17,725 nt of DNA from Deltaproteobacteria bacterium (GTDB taxonomy: Bacteria; Desulfobacterota; DSM-4660; Desulfatiglandales; HGW-15): NCBI GenBank assembly GCA_016932235.1, contig JAFGDF010000286.1, positions 1 to 17,725 of the forward strand, given 5' to 3'. This document shows positions 1 through 7,667 of the stretch, piece after piece (within the stretch, counting starts at the first letter, position 1; every line of letters begins with the position of its first letter). The notes below the pieces were generated by a model. It saw only the letters and a program-made list of their open reading frames with translations, had not been told where the DNA came from and made no database searches. Position numbers and translations under genes: made by a program.

Positions 1-59
1 GCGGGCGGCGGGCCATCTCAGTCATTGTTATGAATGATTAAGGTGGAACGACCGGAGAA

Positions 60-130
60 GGTTTCCGCCCGCCTGGCATGCACCTTGTGCTATGACTTTG
101 CTACCCGGGTCTTCGCCGTAAAAAGGGCTC
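60..130 (-). ncRNA. Possible GEMM-like (c-di-GMP-I type) structured RNA, weak
   Basis: Read on the minus strand, this stretch has GGGTAGCAAAGTCA (106-93), then a small hairpin GCAC-AAG-GTGC (90-80), then GCCAGGCGGGC (77-67). The order GGG-nn-GCAAAG-yC, short hairpin, GCCaGGC resembles the 3' half of class I c-di-GMP riboswitches. The 5' half (the GNRA-capped P2 with its AAACC) is not convincingly present. It would act on a gene lying beyond the left edge of the window. No credible protein-coding gene was seen in 1-213; a 50-odd-codon minus-strand reading frame there has no recognisable features. Low confidence: this is a visual match to two patches only. Confidence 0.22.
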
Positions 131-213
131 CCCATACCGCGATCCTGCGACCATAGGTTGTTATTTTCATGCATTGTGGAGGCCCGGAGGGCCATGATTG
201 TTTCGTGTTTAAA

Positions 214-639
214 TTACATGTCCTGTGTTGAATAATACCTCTCGCACGCCTCCCGAAATGCCTGAACTATCTTCTCTATTGGGGTCCCGGGCGTAAATAT
301 ATCCACGAATCCCTCCTTTTTTAAAACATGTATATCCTCATCCGGGATAATCCCTCCTCCCAGCAGGGGTATGTCACCTATCCCCAGTTTCTTTAATGAC
401 TCGACAACTGCCGGAAACAGCTTCATGTGGGCGCCGGAAAGTGATGACAGCCCGATAGCCGCCACGTCTTCCTGCAGCGCTATATTTGCTATCTCCTCCG
501 GTGTCTGCCGGATTCCCGTGTATATCACCTCAAACTCATTATCCCTGAGGGCCCTCGCTATGATCTTAACCCCCCTGTCATGTCCGTCCAGACCCGGCTT
601 CGCTATCAGCACCCTGTTTTTTCTTTTCTTTTCAGCCAT
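214..639 (-). CDS. Cobalamin-binding subunit of methylmalonyl-CoA mutase-type enzyme (mcmA2-like)
   Basis: A 141-residue protein that matches the stand-alone B12-binding domain of acyl-CoA mutases. The cobalamin-binding signature D-x-H-x-x-G is at D18-H20-G23 within PGLDGHDRG, and H20 is the expected lower axial ligand to cobalt. The other family motifs are SLSG (66-69) and GGGIIP (94-99), which line the nucleotide tail pocket. The length fits the small subunit of a two-subunit mutase, which pairs with a separate TIM-barrel substrate subunit that is not in this window. The start is supported by GAGG about 8 bases upstream of the ATG. The enzyme interconverts branched and linear acyl-CoAs, for example methylmalonyl-CoA and succinyl-CoA, in the cytoplasm. 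It has no functional link to the EPS genes beside it. Which mutase it serves (methylmalonyl, isobutyryl, ethylmalonyl) cannot be decided here. Confidence 0.93.
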   Translation of the reverse strand: MAEKKRKNRVLIAKPGLDGHDRGVKIIARALRDNEFEVIYTGIRQTPEEIANIALQEDVAAIGLSSLSGAHMKLFPAVVESLKKLGIGDIPLLGGGIIPDEDIHVLKKEGFVDIFTPGTPIEKIVQAFREACERYYSTQDM

Positions 640-758
640 GAAGAACCTCTTTTTACCATTGTTAACGATCCATCCTCCTTCAGAGAGAGATATCAGAAAG
701 CCATGTTAATAGTAAATATAAAATCCGCACCTGAGATCTTCCGTACTAGTTCATCTGG

Positions 759-786
759 ATTATAAGACTTGGGATCTGTTCTTCAA
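759..786 (-). promoter_or_regulatory. Candidate sigma-70 promoter for the B12-binding subunit
   Basis: On the minus strand, TTGAAG (786-781) is followed after 16 bases by a perfect TATAAT (764-759). The -35 matches 4 of 6 consensus positions. The predicted transcript would carry a leader of roughly 110 bases before the ATG at 639. This is pattern matching only. Confidence 0.45.
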
Positions 787-834
787 ATATCCTATGGTCC
801 CTCCTCCGCGCCCTACCTTATAACCTGTGAGCTA

Positions 835-1560
835 TCAGCTATGAGCTAACTCACCCACCACCTCCCTGGGATTCAGGATGGTTATCTTTTCCAGCATCTC
901 TTTATCAGTCAAATCTGAAAGCCTCCTGACGGCCTCGGATAACCTGGGAAGTCTCCTTTTTATAAATGAATGTGAATCGGTGGCCATAAAATGGACCAGA
1001 TTCATCCTGATCATCTTCCTGCTGATGCGATAGATATCCCTGCCGAAACCCCCTGTAAGACTCTCCGCGGTGATCTGGCTCATGGCCCCGGCTGAAATCA
1101 GTTCATCAAGCAGGCCTTCATTTTGCTGGATAGTCCTGTTCCTTTCAGGATGACTTATGATCGGCGTAATGCCCCTGAACCTGATACGGTTTATGAAATC
1201 AACTATCGTCCCCGCCACAAAGTATGGCGGAAGCTCCAGGGATAAATACCTGCCGGCATCGTTTAGTGTCATCAGTTTTCCCCTGTCCAGATCCCGGATT
1301 ATGTCCACATCCAGATGTACCTCCGAACCGGGGAGGACCTCAAGAGAGATATCCTTTTTTTTCAGCTCGCGGTTAAACTCGTCACAGGCGGAAAGGATGT
1401 CCTCCCGGTAATTCAGGTGGATCCCGTTCAGGGTGTGGGGCGTGGCCACCATGGTCCTTATCCCGTCATCAACGGCCATGACCGCCATCTCAATAGCTTC
1501 CGCCATGTCGGAAGGCCCGTCATCGATCCCCGGAAGGATATGTGAATGAATATCGATCAT
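835..1560 (-). CDS. cpsB: CpsB/CapC/YwqE-family PHP-domain protein-tyrosine phosphatase
   Basis: A 241-residue PHP-family phosphatase that dephosphorylates the tyrosine-rich tail of BY-kinases controlling capsule or EPS assembly. Metal-binding motifs are visible in the expected order: H5-x-H7 (MIDIHSH), the IDDG loop at 12-15, H42 in ATPH, E80 and H82 in GSEVH, H137 in SHPER, and D195/H197 in TDSH. The start at 1560 is chosen because family members begin MIDIHxHxLPGIDDG and because GGAG sits about 6 bases upstream; the frame stays open back to 1737 but that extension has no family similarity. It is divergent from the FecR gene and about 6 kb from the likely substrate kinase (7763-9004). The last residues and the TGA stop are encoded by an intergenic-type AGCTAT/GAGCTAT repeat (827-849), so the natural C-terminus may have been altered by repeat insertion. 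This is the low-molecular-weight-independent, Mn-dependent phosphatase class, not the Wzb class. Confidence 0.93.
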   Translation of the reverse strand: MIDIHSHILPGIDDGPSDMAEAIEMAVMAVDDGIRTMVATPHTLNGIHLNYREDILSACDEFNRELKKKDISLEVLPGSEVHLDVDIIRDLDRGKLMTLNDAGRYLSLELPPYFVAGTIVDFINRIRFRGITPIISHPERNRTIQQNEGLLDELISAGAMSQITAESLTGGFGRDIYRISRKMIRMNLVHFMATDSHSFIKRRLPRLSEAVRRLSDLTDKEMLEKITILNPREVVGELAHS

Positions 1561-1754
1561 AATCTGCTCCGCGCCACCGGAATCCAATCTTCCGGAATCC
1601 ATCATCCGATTTTCGCGTCCACAATTCAGACGGATGATTTTACAAACGCGTTGATGAAACGCTATGTCACTTTTAAAACAATTTTCAGGGATACGCAAGG
1701 GCGGAGATCGCCAAAATCCGCCAGGATCTTTTTTCATTCCCTGGGGATTTTTTA

Positions 1755-1783
1755 TTGACTTGATTGATAAAGTGTGCGATAAA
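1755..1783 (+). promoter_or_regulatory. Candidate sigma-70 promoter for the FecR/beta-barrel genes
   Basis: TTGACT (1755-1760), a 17-base spacer and GATAAA (1778-1783) lie 33 bases upstream of the FecR ATG. The match is 5 of 6 for the -35 and 4 of 6 for the -10. It would give a short leader that includes the GAGGGGG ribosome-binding site at 1805-1811. A minus-strand candidate overlaps it face to face. Confidence 0.45.
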
Positions 1784-1793
1784 GACCTGTCAA
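1764..1793 (-). promoter_or_regulatory. Candidate opposing promoter for cpsB
   Basis: On the minus strand, a perfect TTGACA (1793-1788) is followed after 18 bases by TATCAA (1769-1764), a 4 of 6 match to the -10. It overlaps the forward FecR promoter, so the two would compete if both are real. The predicted leader to the cpsB ATG is long, near 200 bases, which lowers confidence. Confidence 0.25.
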
Positions 1794-1815
1794 TGCCTGA
1801 AAAGAGGGGGATAAA

Positions 1816-2775
1816 ATGAAATCAAAAAGCAAAAAAATGTATGCAACTGCCATTTTATTTGTTCTGTTTCTAATAACTTTATTGTCCGGTCCCGCCTTGT
1901 CCGCGAACAGGGTAATCGCTACCATGACCGATTTTTCAGGCAACGTCCTGATCAGGAGCCAGGGTTCATGGGATATTGAGCCCAGGAAAGGCATCCCCCT
2001 TTATTCGGATGACAAAGTCGTGACCAGGACCGGTTCCGCCACGATAAACTTTGAAGACGGAGCCATTATCCAGATAGAAAACAACTCCAACCTGAAGATC
2101 CAGGAACAGGTACCGGAAAAAGGGATCTTGACCAGGGCCGGGGATGCAAAGCGAAAACTCCGTCTCCTGCTCGGGAAAATAATCTTCAAGACCGGAACAT
2201 CAGGGATACAGACAAACCTTGAAACCCCCACCATGGTCTGCGGGCTGAGGGGCACCGAGGGGATACTTAGCCTTGATGAAAACGGCCAGCCCTACATCCA
2301 GTTTTACGAGGGCGGGCCCGCCTTCACGATCGGTGAGTTTATCTCGGGTGTCGCGGCGGATGTCCCGCCGGAGATCGCCAACCAGAATCCCGTCCAGAGG
2401 GCCGCTCTTATCGCCAAAATAGCCACGGATCAGGCGAAAGAGGCCGCCGCGAAGGCAGCCACAGGTGAAGCGACGCAGGCCGATCTAGCCCTCGCCCAGG
2501 CAAAGGCCGCCGAAGCCGCCGCCCTGGAAACCCAGGCGGAACTTCTCCTCATAATCGAGAATAACCCGGATCCGGAGCTGATTGAAGAGGCCAATGAAGT
2601 TTTGAAAGAAGTCGAAGAAGCAATCAAGGAAGCGCAGGAAGCTATTCAGGAGGCAATAGACGCGGGCGCCGAGCCCACACCCGAACCGGAACCTGAGCCC
2701 GAGGAAGAGCCCCTGGTTATACCTCCGGAGGAAGAACCTCCCATAGAGGATAACCAGCCCGCAAGTCCGGTATAG
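1816..2775 (+). CDS. FecR-domain periplasmic protein with Ala/Glu-rich helix and Pro-Glu tail
   Basis: A 319-residue exported protein. A signal peptide (1-30) ends in ALSA. The FecR domain (about 34-172) contains TGSATINFEDGAIIQIE (71-87) and the signature TPTMVCGLRGTE (137-148). An Ala/Gln/Glu-rich stretch (190-283) is predicted by eye to be a long helix or coiled coil. The C-terminus (285-319) is almost only Pro and Glu. Classic FecR is a membrane-bound anti-sigma regulator, but this protein lacks a transmembrane anchor after the signal peptide and has no adjacent sigma factor, so a structural or scaffolding role in the periplasm is more likely. A GAGGGGG ribosome-binding site precedes the ATG. 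The gene is followed after 37 bases by the outer-membrane beta-barrel, with the shared terminator after that, so the two likely form one transcript. The exact function is unknown; the domain assignment is secure. Confidence 0.88.
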   Translation: MKSKSKKMYATAILFVLFLITLLSGPALSANRVIATMTDFSGNVLIRSQGSWDIEPRKGIPLYSDDKVVTRTGSATINFEDGAIIQIENNSNLKIQEQVPEKGILTRAGDAKRKLRLLLGKIIFKTGTSGIQTNLETPTMVCGLRGTEGILSLDENGQPYIQFYEGGPAFTIGEFISGVAADVPPEIANQNPVQRAALIAKIATDQAKEAAAKAATGEATQADLALAQAKAAEAAALETQAELLLIIENNPDPELIEEANEVLKEVEEAIKEAQEAIQEAIDAGAEPTPEPEPEPEEEPLVIPPEEEPPIEDNQPASPV

Positions 2776-2812
2776 ATCTTAACTATAACGAGAAGAAAAT
2801 CAGGGGGAATTC

Positions 2813-4039
2813 ATGAAAAACCGAAATTCAACAGTGCTAAAAACAGCCCTTATCCTGTTAATAACACTAATCCCGGTGACCGCCCTTTCCGCGGGCAAGA
2901 TAATCATCAAGCCCACACTTTCCGCCACATGGAAGTCGGACAGCAACTTCTTTAAGGCCGAAACAAATGAAAGGGATGTCTATACCTATATCTTCACGCC
3001 CGGCATAGAATTCGGGTACACGACCGCGAAGAGTCTTGTTTCCCTGAAGTACAGCCTGAGCAGCCATGATTATAACGATGAGGACAGCCTTCGGCCTGGA
3101 TGGACGCCTGCCGACAGGGAGGATTACACGGGGCATAACCTGAACCTCAAGATGAGGACAAGACCCTTTAAGCGCCTCACGCTCGGCCTGGATGAATCCT
3201 ATATCCTTTCAAGGGACCCTGCCAATTCGGATGCCTTCAGTAACGCGGTTGACCGTGACAAGTTCACCATAAACAGGTTGACCCCCCTCATGACCTATGA
3301 TTTTAACGACAGGTTTTCCGCCGGGCTCAAATACCGCCATACGGACACGGACTATGACCTGGTGACCAGGGAGGATTCAACGGAAAAAAGACCCATAGTG
3401 GACATAATCTATAATCTCAACAGGAAGACATCCCTTGATCTCGAGTACCAGCACTGGACAAGGGACTATGACCTCGCCACATCGGACTATACCTCAGACC
3501 AGGTCAAGCTGATCCTGAGGAGACAGTTCAACTACTTCAGCCTTGAGGCGGGCGCTGGATCTCATGACAGGGATTTTGATGATCCGGCCCTGGAGGATAT
3601 CGACACCATGACCTACCGCGTGGGTCTTATCGGGCAGAACCCTCCTGCTCCCGATGAAAACCCCAGGAGCCGTATCGCGATCATCGGCGAAAGAAACTTT
3701 AACGACTCAGGCAGCGGGGACTCCTATTTCATATCCAATCGCTTCACCCTGGACGCCGGTTATGTCTACAGGGAGAGAATTCCCTTCGGGTTCAGGGCAA
3801 CCTACCAGGAAAATGATTATGAGAGGACCACCGGGCTCACACCGGCAGGCATAACCACTATCAGGGAAGACGATCTATACACCGTTGAGGGGAGCGTGGG
3901 CTACATCTTCACGGACTGGGTGAGGCTGATTACCAGGGCCGGATACGAGAGCCGCGATTCAAATATCGCAGGAAAGGATTATGACAACCGGTATATCATG
4001 GCCACCATAGACTTCAGTTATAATATCGGTAAAAGGTAA
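2813..4039 (+). CDS. Outer-membrane beta-barrel protein of EPS locus (BBP2-like)
   Basis: A 408-residue protein with a signal peptide (cleavage likely after ALSA, residue 27), then continuous alternating polar/hydrophobic strands rich in Tyr, Asp and Arg with short acidic turns, typical of a large beta-barrel. Phrases such as KYRHTDTDYDL and LEYQHWTRDYDL read as antiparallel barrel strands, and the protein ends with a strand (ATIDFSYNIGKR). It resembles the putative beta-barrel porin 2 family often encoded in EPS or exosortase clusters. Its length and position next to an OPX protein lacking an outer-membrane helix fit the beta-barrel half of the composite OPX/beta-barrel translocon known from Myxococcus xanthus (Wzp proteins). 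AGGGGG is placed well before the ATG at 2813. It is transcribed with the FecR gene and ended by the terminator at 4063. The barrel fold is confident; the export role is inference. Confidence 0.85.
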   Translation: MKNRNSTVLKTALILLITLIPVTALSAGKIIIKPTLSATWKSDSNFFKAETNERDVYTYIFTPGIEFGYTTAKSLVSLKYSLSSHDYNDEDSLRPGWTPADREDYTGHNLNLKMRTRPFKRLTLGLDESYILSRDPANSDAFSNAVDRDKFTINRLTPLMTYDFNDRFSAGLKYRHTDTDYDLVTREDSTEKRPIVDIIYNLNRKTSLDLEYQHWTRDYDLATSDYTSDQVKLILRRQFNYFSLEAGAGSHDRDFDDPALEDIDTMTYRVGLIGQNPPAPDENPRSRIAIIGERNFNDSGSGDSYFISNRFTLDAGYVYRERIPFGFRATYQENDYERTTGLTPAGITTIREDDLYTVEGSVGYIFTDWVRLITRAGYESRDSNIAGKDYDNRYIMATIDFSYNIGKR

Positions 4040-4062
4040 TCCCTTAAATAATAGAACATCTG

Positions 4063-4105
4063 AAGGCAGATAGCATACCTGCTGTATTATGTTATCTGCC
4101 TTTTT
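4063..4105 (+). terminator. Intrinsic (Rho-independent) terminator
   Basis: Arms AAGGCAGATAGCATA (4063-4077) and TATGTTATCTGCCTT (4088-4102) pair over 15 positions with one G-T wobble around a 10-base loop, followed by a run of five T. It lies 24 bases after the beta-barrel stop codon. It separates the FecR/beta-barrel transcript from the OPX gene, so the latter needs its own promoter or read-through. The remaining 4106-4311 holds no gene and no convincing promoter. Confidence 0.88.
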
Positions 4106-4311
4106 CAATTATTTGATTTACAATTTACGCGTTACGGGTTAAATGTTATCACAATGAACCATATAAGTTAAAACCAGAGCATATAGAGTTCGATTTCCGG
4201 CAGGATATCAAAAACAACTCTGACTTATCGCTAATGGGTTGGCTTTTTACGCCAGGCCCTGTGCTCCATGCTCTCTGCAATAACCGGCAACCAGCAACTG
4301 ATAACCCTTAA

Positions 4312-5220
4312 ATGGAAAAAATGCCTGAAAAATCTCTGCCATTGTCAATCATGCTGATCGTGACAATCCTGCTTTCTTTCCTCATCCCGTCAACCGCCCT
4401 GTCGCAGGAAAAGGCCTATAAAATCGGACCGCGCGACGTCCTTACATTGTCCATATACGCCGGGGGCGAGGAACAGCAGAAACTGGAGATGACCGTGTCT
4501 TCACAGGGAGTCATTAACGTCCCCTTTATTGGTCCTGTCACCGCCGGAGGACTGACCATACCGGAGCTGGAAGACCTGATCACCAAACCGCTCGAAAGGG
4601 ACTATTTTGTGGATCCCGAGGTAAACATCAGGATCAAGGAATATCACAGCCTCCAGTACTACATCTCGGGCGCTGTCAAGTCTCCCGGTCTTTATGAAAT
4701 GACGGCCGAGGCCAGCCTCATGGAGCTGATAGCAAAGGCAGGCGGCGTGCTTCCGGAACGGGGAAACGTCGCCTATATATTAAGGGCATCCACCAGTGAT
4801 ATAAAAAGTGAACGGGATGTAGCAAACCTCCTTTCAAGCAGGGAGCCCATAAAGATTGACCTGAAGAGCCTCCTGGACAGGGGAGACATGAGCCATAACC
4901 CGGTCCTGAACTCAGGGGACGTCGTTTATATCCCCCTTGAAAAGGCCCTGGACCTGGCCGAGTCAAAGATTTACGTGGAAGGAGAAGTAAAGAGCCCGGG
5001 CGTTTATAGCTTTCAGCCTGGTCTTACCGCCCTCAATGCCTGTATCATGGCAGGCGGTTTTACAAATTTTGCCGCCCCCAACCGCGCCATAATCATACGC
5101 AAGGCCGGAGAAGAACAGGAGACCATAAAGATCAACCTGGATGATGTCAAAAAGGGAAAATTAAATGACATGGAACTGCAGCCCGGAGACAGGATCCATA
5201 TCCCGGAGACGTGGCTGTAG
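4312..5220 (+). CDS. Short OPX (Wza-like) polysaccharide export protein, two SLBB domains, no C-terminal OM helix
   Basis: A 302-residue periplasmic polysaccharide-export protein. It has an N-terminal signal peptide (to about residue 31, STALSQ), a Poly_export domain (about 35-112, YKIGPRDVLTLSIY), a first SLBB domain (116-208, YYISGAVKSPGLYEM) and a second SLBB domain (219-299, IYVEGEVKSPGVYSF). There is no lipobox cysteine, and the chain stops right after the second SLBB at PETWL. It therefore lacks the C-terminal amphipathic helix with which E. coli Wza (about 380 residues) crosses the outer membrane. This marks it as a short OPX that must partner an outer-membrane channel, presumably the beta-barrel just upstream. 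The start is uncertain: the ATG at 4312 has no clear ribosome-binding site, and the in-frame ATG at 4321 has GGA just upstream. Downstream is a 680-base repeat-rich gap before the co-polymerase gene. Confidence 0.92.
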   Translation: MEKMPEKSLPLSIMLIVTILLSFLIPSTALSQEKAYKIGPRDVLTLSIYAGGEEQQKLEMTVSSQGVINVPFIGPVTAGGLTIPELEDLITKPLERDYFVDPEVNIRIKEYHSLQYYISGAVKSPGLYEMTAEASLMELIAKAGGVLPERGNVAYILRASTSDIKSERDVANLLSSREPIKIDLKSLLDRGDMSHNPVLNSGDVVYIPLEKALDLAESKIYVEGEVKSPGVYSFQPGLTALNACIMAGGFTNFAAPNRAIIIRKAGEEQETIKINLDDVKKGKLNDMELQPGDRIHIPETWL

Positions 5221-5250
5221 GAGCAGGGCGGCTCACGGGTGACAGCGGAC

Positions 5251-5415
5251 AGCTCATAGGAAAGGGCAAAAAGGGCATAGAGCAGGGAGCAGAGAGCAGA
5301 GAGCAAAATCAAGGTTAGATGTTCAGTATTTTAAGCTCTATGTTTAACGTTCCAGGTTCAAGATTAGCTTTGAACTTTGAACATTGAACTGTAATTTTTT
5401 GTTTTGCTATGAGCT
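5251..5415 (+). repeat. MITE-like element, copy A (9-bp terminal inverted repeats)
   Basis: The element begins AGCTCATAG (5251-5259) and ends CTATGAGCT (5407-5415), which are perfect 9-bp terminal inverted repeats. Inside are GTTCAAAGTTC-type words. The whole sequence recurs in inverted orientation at 9063-9216 at roughly 90 percent identity by eye, apart from a 7-base indel near 5295 and a 2-base indel. It encodes no protein. Its outer end runs into the 42-bp hairpin repeat that starts at 5426. No target-site duplication is visible. Confidence 0.75.
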
Positions 5416-5425
5416 AATAAAAGGC

Positions 5426-5482
5426 CGGGAGGGATCGCAACTTCGCCTCCCTTTTCCAAAGGGAGGCGGGGAGGGATTTAAT
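5426..5482 (+). repeat. 42-bp hairpin repeat, one full unit plus closing partial unit
   Basis: A unit beginning CGGGAGGGAT at 5426 restarts at 5468, a 42-base period. Each unit carries a hairpin CCTCCCTTT (5446-5454) / AAAGGGAGG (5458-5466) with a 3-base loop. The closing partial unit ends GATTTAATGG, as at the other four loci of this family in the window. Confidence 0.75.
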
Positions 5483-5541
5483 GGAGGGCCATGCTCTGTC
5501 ATGGCCGGAAAGACCGCGGACGCGACAAAGCGCGTCCCTCC
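5483..5541. repeat. Long stem-loop with conserved loop, copy 1
   Basis: Two 18-base arms (5483-5500 and 5524-5541) pair at 14 of 18 positions plus a G-T wobble, around a 23-base loop starting ATGGCCGGAAAGACC. The loop matches that of the stem-loop at 12904-12959, while the arms are largely different in sequence. The following 5542-5834 is non-coding, with a further inverted repeat around 5755-5790 (CATTCTG/CCGGAATCC type) and TAATCC-rich DNA at 5801-5840. Confidence 0.6.
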
Positions 5542-5834
5542 AGAAAAGACGAAAAAATGGACGTGACCCGCCTGCGCCGACACTGCCCTCCGCATTGAGC
5601 GGGACAGAGGCAGGGGCTTCGGCAGCCAGGCAAAGCACGTCCCTATACATGCTTGATCGCGGAATGTACTTAATTTCATGAAGTTTCATACAAGGGGTTT
5701 TGTTAAGCAATCTCTTGATCCTGAATACAGCGGGATTACTTCGCAAAAATAAATCGTCATTCTGAAAAGCCCGAAGGGCATATCCGGAATCCAAGGGTTC
5801 TAATCCCTATAATCCTGTAATCCTTTTAACCCTG

Positions 5835-5868
5835 TATAATATCTTTGCTTTAACCCGGATTAATCCGG
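5835..5868 (+). promoter_or_regulatory. Candidate -10 element with downstream palindromic operator before wzz
   Basis: A perfect TATAAT (5835-5840) is followed by the perfect 14-base palindrome CCGGATTAATCCGG (5855-5868), which ends 33 bases before the co-polymerase ATG. A palindrome just downstream of a transcription start is where a repressor dimer could bind. No good -35 is present, and the neighbouring TAATCC words are part of a repeat, so this may be coincidence. Confidence 0.28.
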
Positions 5869-5901
5869 CTAACGATTAAACTTAACCTGTTTTGGAGAAA
5901 A

Positions 5902-7395
5902 ATGGAAATAATGGAACAGGAACATTCTCCGCATCTTTCGGAATACTACTATATACTGAACAAGCACAAATGGACGATCATCGCCTCCCTTGTCATCATA
6001 ATTACCCTCACAGCCCTTTTCACTTTTCTCTCCGAACCTGTTTACAGGGCCCAGACCACCCTGGCCATTGAAAAGGAGCGCAGCCGTTCGCCGTTGACCG
6101 GCGAGAGCCTGGATTATGAGAGTTATCTTACACAATCCATCAATCTGAATACCCACCTCAAGCTGATCACATCCAGGCCGGTAATGAAAATGGTGGTAAA
6201 GGAGCTGCGTCTCGACGAGGTCCGGACCGATGCTGATCTTGAGGTCAGCCCCTGGAGAAAGCTCCTCATGCAATTCAGGGAAAATATCCGTCTCCTCCTG
6301 GGCATGGAGGAAAGATTCCTCTCAACGGAAGAGAAGCTGGAAGGGCTCGCGGTCATCCTGACAAACAAGACCGATATAGAACTGGTAAGGGATACCATAC
6401 TCCTCAAATTAAATGTCGAGGACCACGACCCTGTCATGGCAAGGGACATCGCCAACTCCATCGCCAGGACATACATACAGTTCAATATAAGCAACCGCCT
6501 GGAATATTCTCAAAACACCCTTACATGGATGACTGATCAGTTATATGAAGTAAAAAAGAAGCTGGAGGACGCGGAGGCGGAATTTCTCGCTTATAAACAG
6601 CAGGAAAAGCTGTTCTCTGTGGAAGGAAAGCAGAAGGTCATAGGCCAGAAGATCAGTGAATTTAACGACGCCTACCTCGAGGCTCGCAATAAAAGGCTGA
6701 CCCTTGACGCCAGGCTGGCCGAGCTCAGACGAACCCTCCAGGCAAAAGGCGACCTGCTCCATGCCCGTTCAATTATAGAAAATCCCCTTATCGACAACCT
6801 CTACAGCCAGCTCCTTGAACTTGAAGTTGAGCTGTCCAGGCTTAATAAGGTCTACAAGACCAAGCATCCCAAGCTGGTGCAGATAACAACAAAGATAGAA
6901 AACACGGACAAGAAGATAAGAGAGGAGATCAGCAAGGAGATCGAAAGGATGGAATCCGAGCGCACGGTCCTCATAGCCAGGGAGAAAGTGCTTCAGAACA
7001 CCATGTCCGACTTTGAGTCCGATGCCCTGGATACCAATAAGAAGGAGCTCAAATACACGATCCTTCAGAGAAATGTGGAGACGAACCAGAACCTCTATGA
7101 CACCTTGCTGTCAAAGGTAAAGGAGGCTAACATAACAGGAAATATAGACGCCTCAAACATCAGGGTCACGGAAGATGCCGTAATGCCCATGCAACCAGTC
7201 AAACCCAGAAAAAAGATGAATCTCATGCTGAGCGTCGTTTTCGGTTTGATGGTCGGCGTGGGCCTTGCCTTTCTTCTGGAGTATATGGATCAATCCCTGC
7301 GCACCGAAGAGGATGTCAGGAGATACCTTGATCTGCCTGTTCTCACGGTCATTCCCGTGGCGGATAGGACAAAAAGCAGGAAGCAGAGCTTATAA
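5902..7395 (+). CDS. Wzz/GumC-like polysaccharide co-polymerase (PCP), BY-kinase activator
   Basis: A 497-residue inner-membrane protein. It has an N-terminal Wzz domain with TM1 at about 24-44, a large periplasmic region with a long coiled coil (about 190-410, rich in Glu/Lys/Leu), a proline-rich motif MPMQPVKPRK (428-437), TM2 at about 440-459 and a cytoplasmic tail of about 38 residues ending in basic residues. This is the chain-length or export co-polymerase of Wzx/Wzy-type EPS pathways. It lacks a fused kinase; the kinase is encoded next (7763), as in Gram-positive CapA/CapB and many delta-proteobacterial systems, and the short cytoplasmic tail after TM2 is the expected kinase-activating segment. 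GGAG 5 bases upstream supports the ATG at 5902; a second ATG 9 bases later is possible. A 367-base repeat-filled gap separates it from the kinase. Confidence 0.92.
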   Translation: MEIMEQEHSPHLSEYYYILNKHKWTIIASLVIIITLTALFTFLSEPVYRAQTTLAIEKERSRSPLTGESLDYESYLTQSINLNTHLKLITSRPVMKMVVKELRLDEVRTDADLEVSPWRKLLMQFRENIRLLLGMEERFLSTEEKLEGLAVILTNKTDIELVRDTILLKLNVEDHDPVMARDIANSIARTYIQFNISNRLEYSQNTLTWMTDQLYEVKKKLEDAEAEFLAYKQQEKLFSVEGKQKVIGQKISEFNDAYLEARNKRLTLDARLAELRRTLQAKGDLLHARSIIENPLIDNLYSQLLELEVELSRLNKVYKTKHPKLVQITTKIENTDKKIREEISKEIERMESERTVLIAREKVLQNTMSDFESDALDTNKKELKYTILQRNVETNQNLYDTLLSKVKEANITGNIDASNIRVTEDAVMPMQPVKPRKKMNLMLSVVFGLMVGVGLAFLLEYMDQSLRTEEDVRRYLDLPVLTVIPVADRTKSRKQSL

Positions 7396-7524
7396 AGGCA
7401 TAGCGCACAGGAGATAGCTCATAAAGTCTGATATCGAAATTTGAATTTGTTTCGGATTTAGGATTTCGATATTAGATATTGAGCTTTATCTTGGCCAGGA
7501 TATACACCTAGTGCACACACAGCT

Positions 7525-7566
7525 CCTCCCTTTTCCAAAGGGTCGGGAGGGATTTAATGGAGGGCC
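7525..7566 (+). repeat. 42-bp hairpin repeat, truncated single unit
   Basis: CCTCCCTTT followed by TCC and AAAGGG (7525-7542), then TCGGGAGGGATTTAATGG and AGGGCC. It has the same closing end as the other copies but a shortened right hairpin arm. It lies in the 7396-7762 gap, which also holds a TTTCGGATTT-type AT-rich tract (7430-7490), 7-base CTTGAAC/ATAGAAC tandem words (7610-7648) and the 9-bp array. Confidence 0.6.
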
Positions 7567-7667
7567 ACTCAGCGACAGTTTGAAGTTCCGCGTTCAAAGT
7601 TCCATATCAAACCTAGAACCTTGAACCTTGAACATAGAACATAGAACGTCTTTTCCATAAACAAAAC

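Noticed and set aside
1561..1737. 59-residue N-terminal extension of CpsB
   Set aside because: The family begins exactly at MIDIHSH, a ribosome-binding site precedes that ATG, and the extension shows no similarity.
5384..5794. Several overlapping open frames on both strands between the OPX and co-polymerase genes
   Set aside because: They cover palindromes and repeats, are mutually antisense, and none resembles a known protein.
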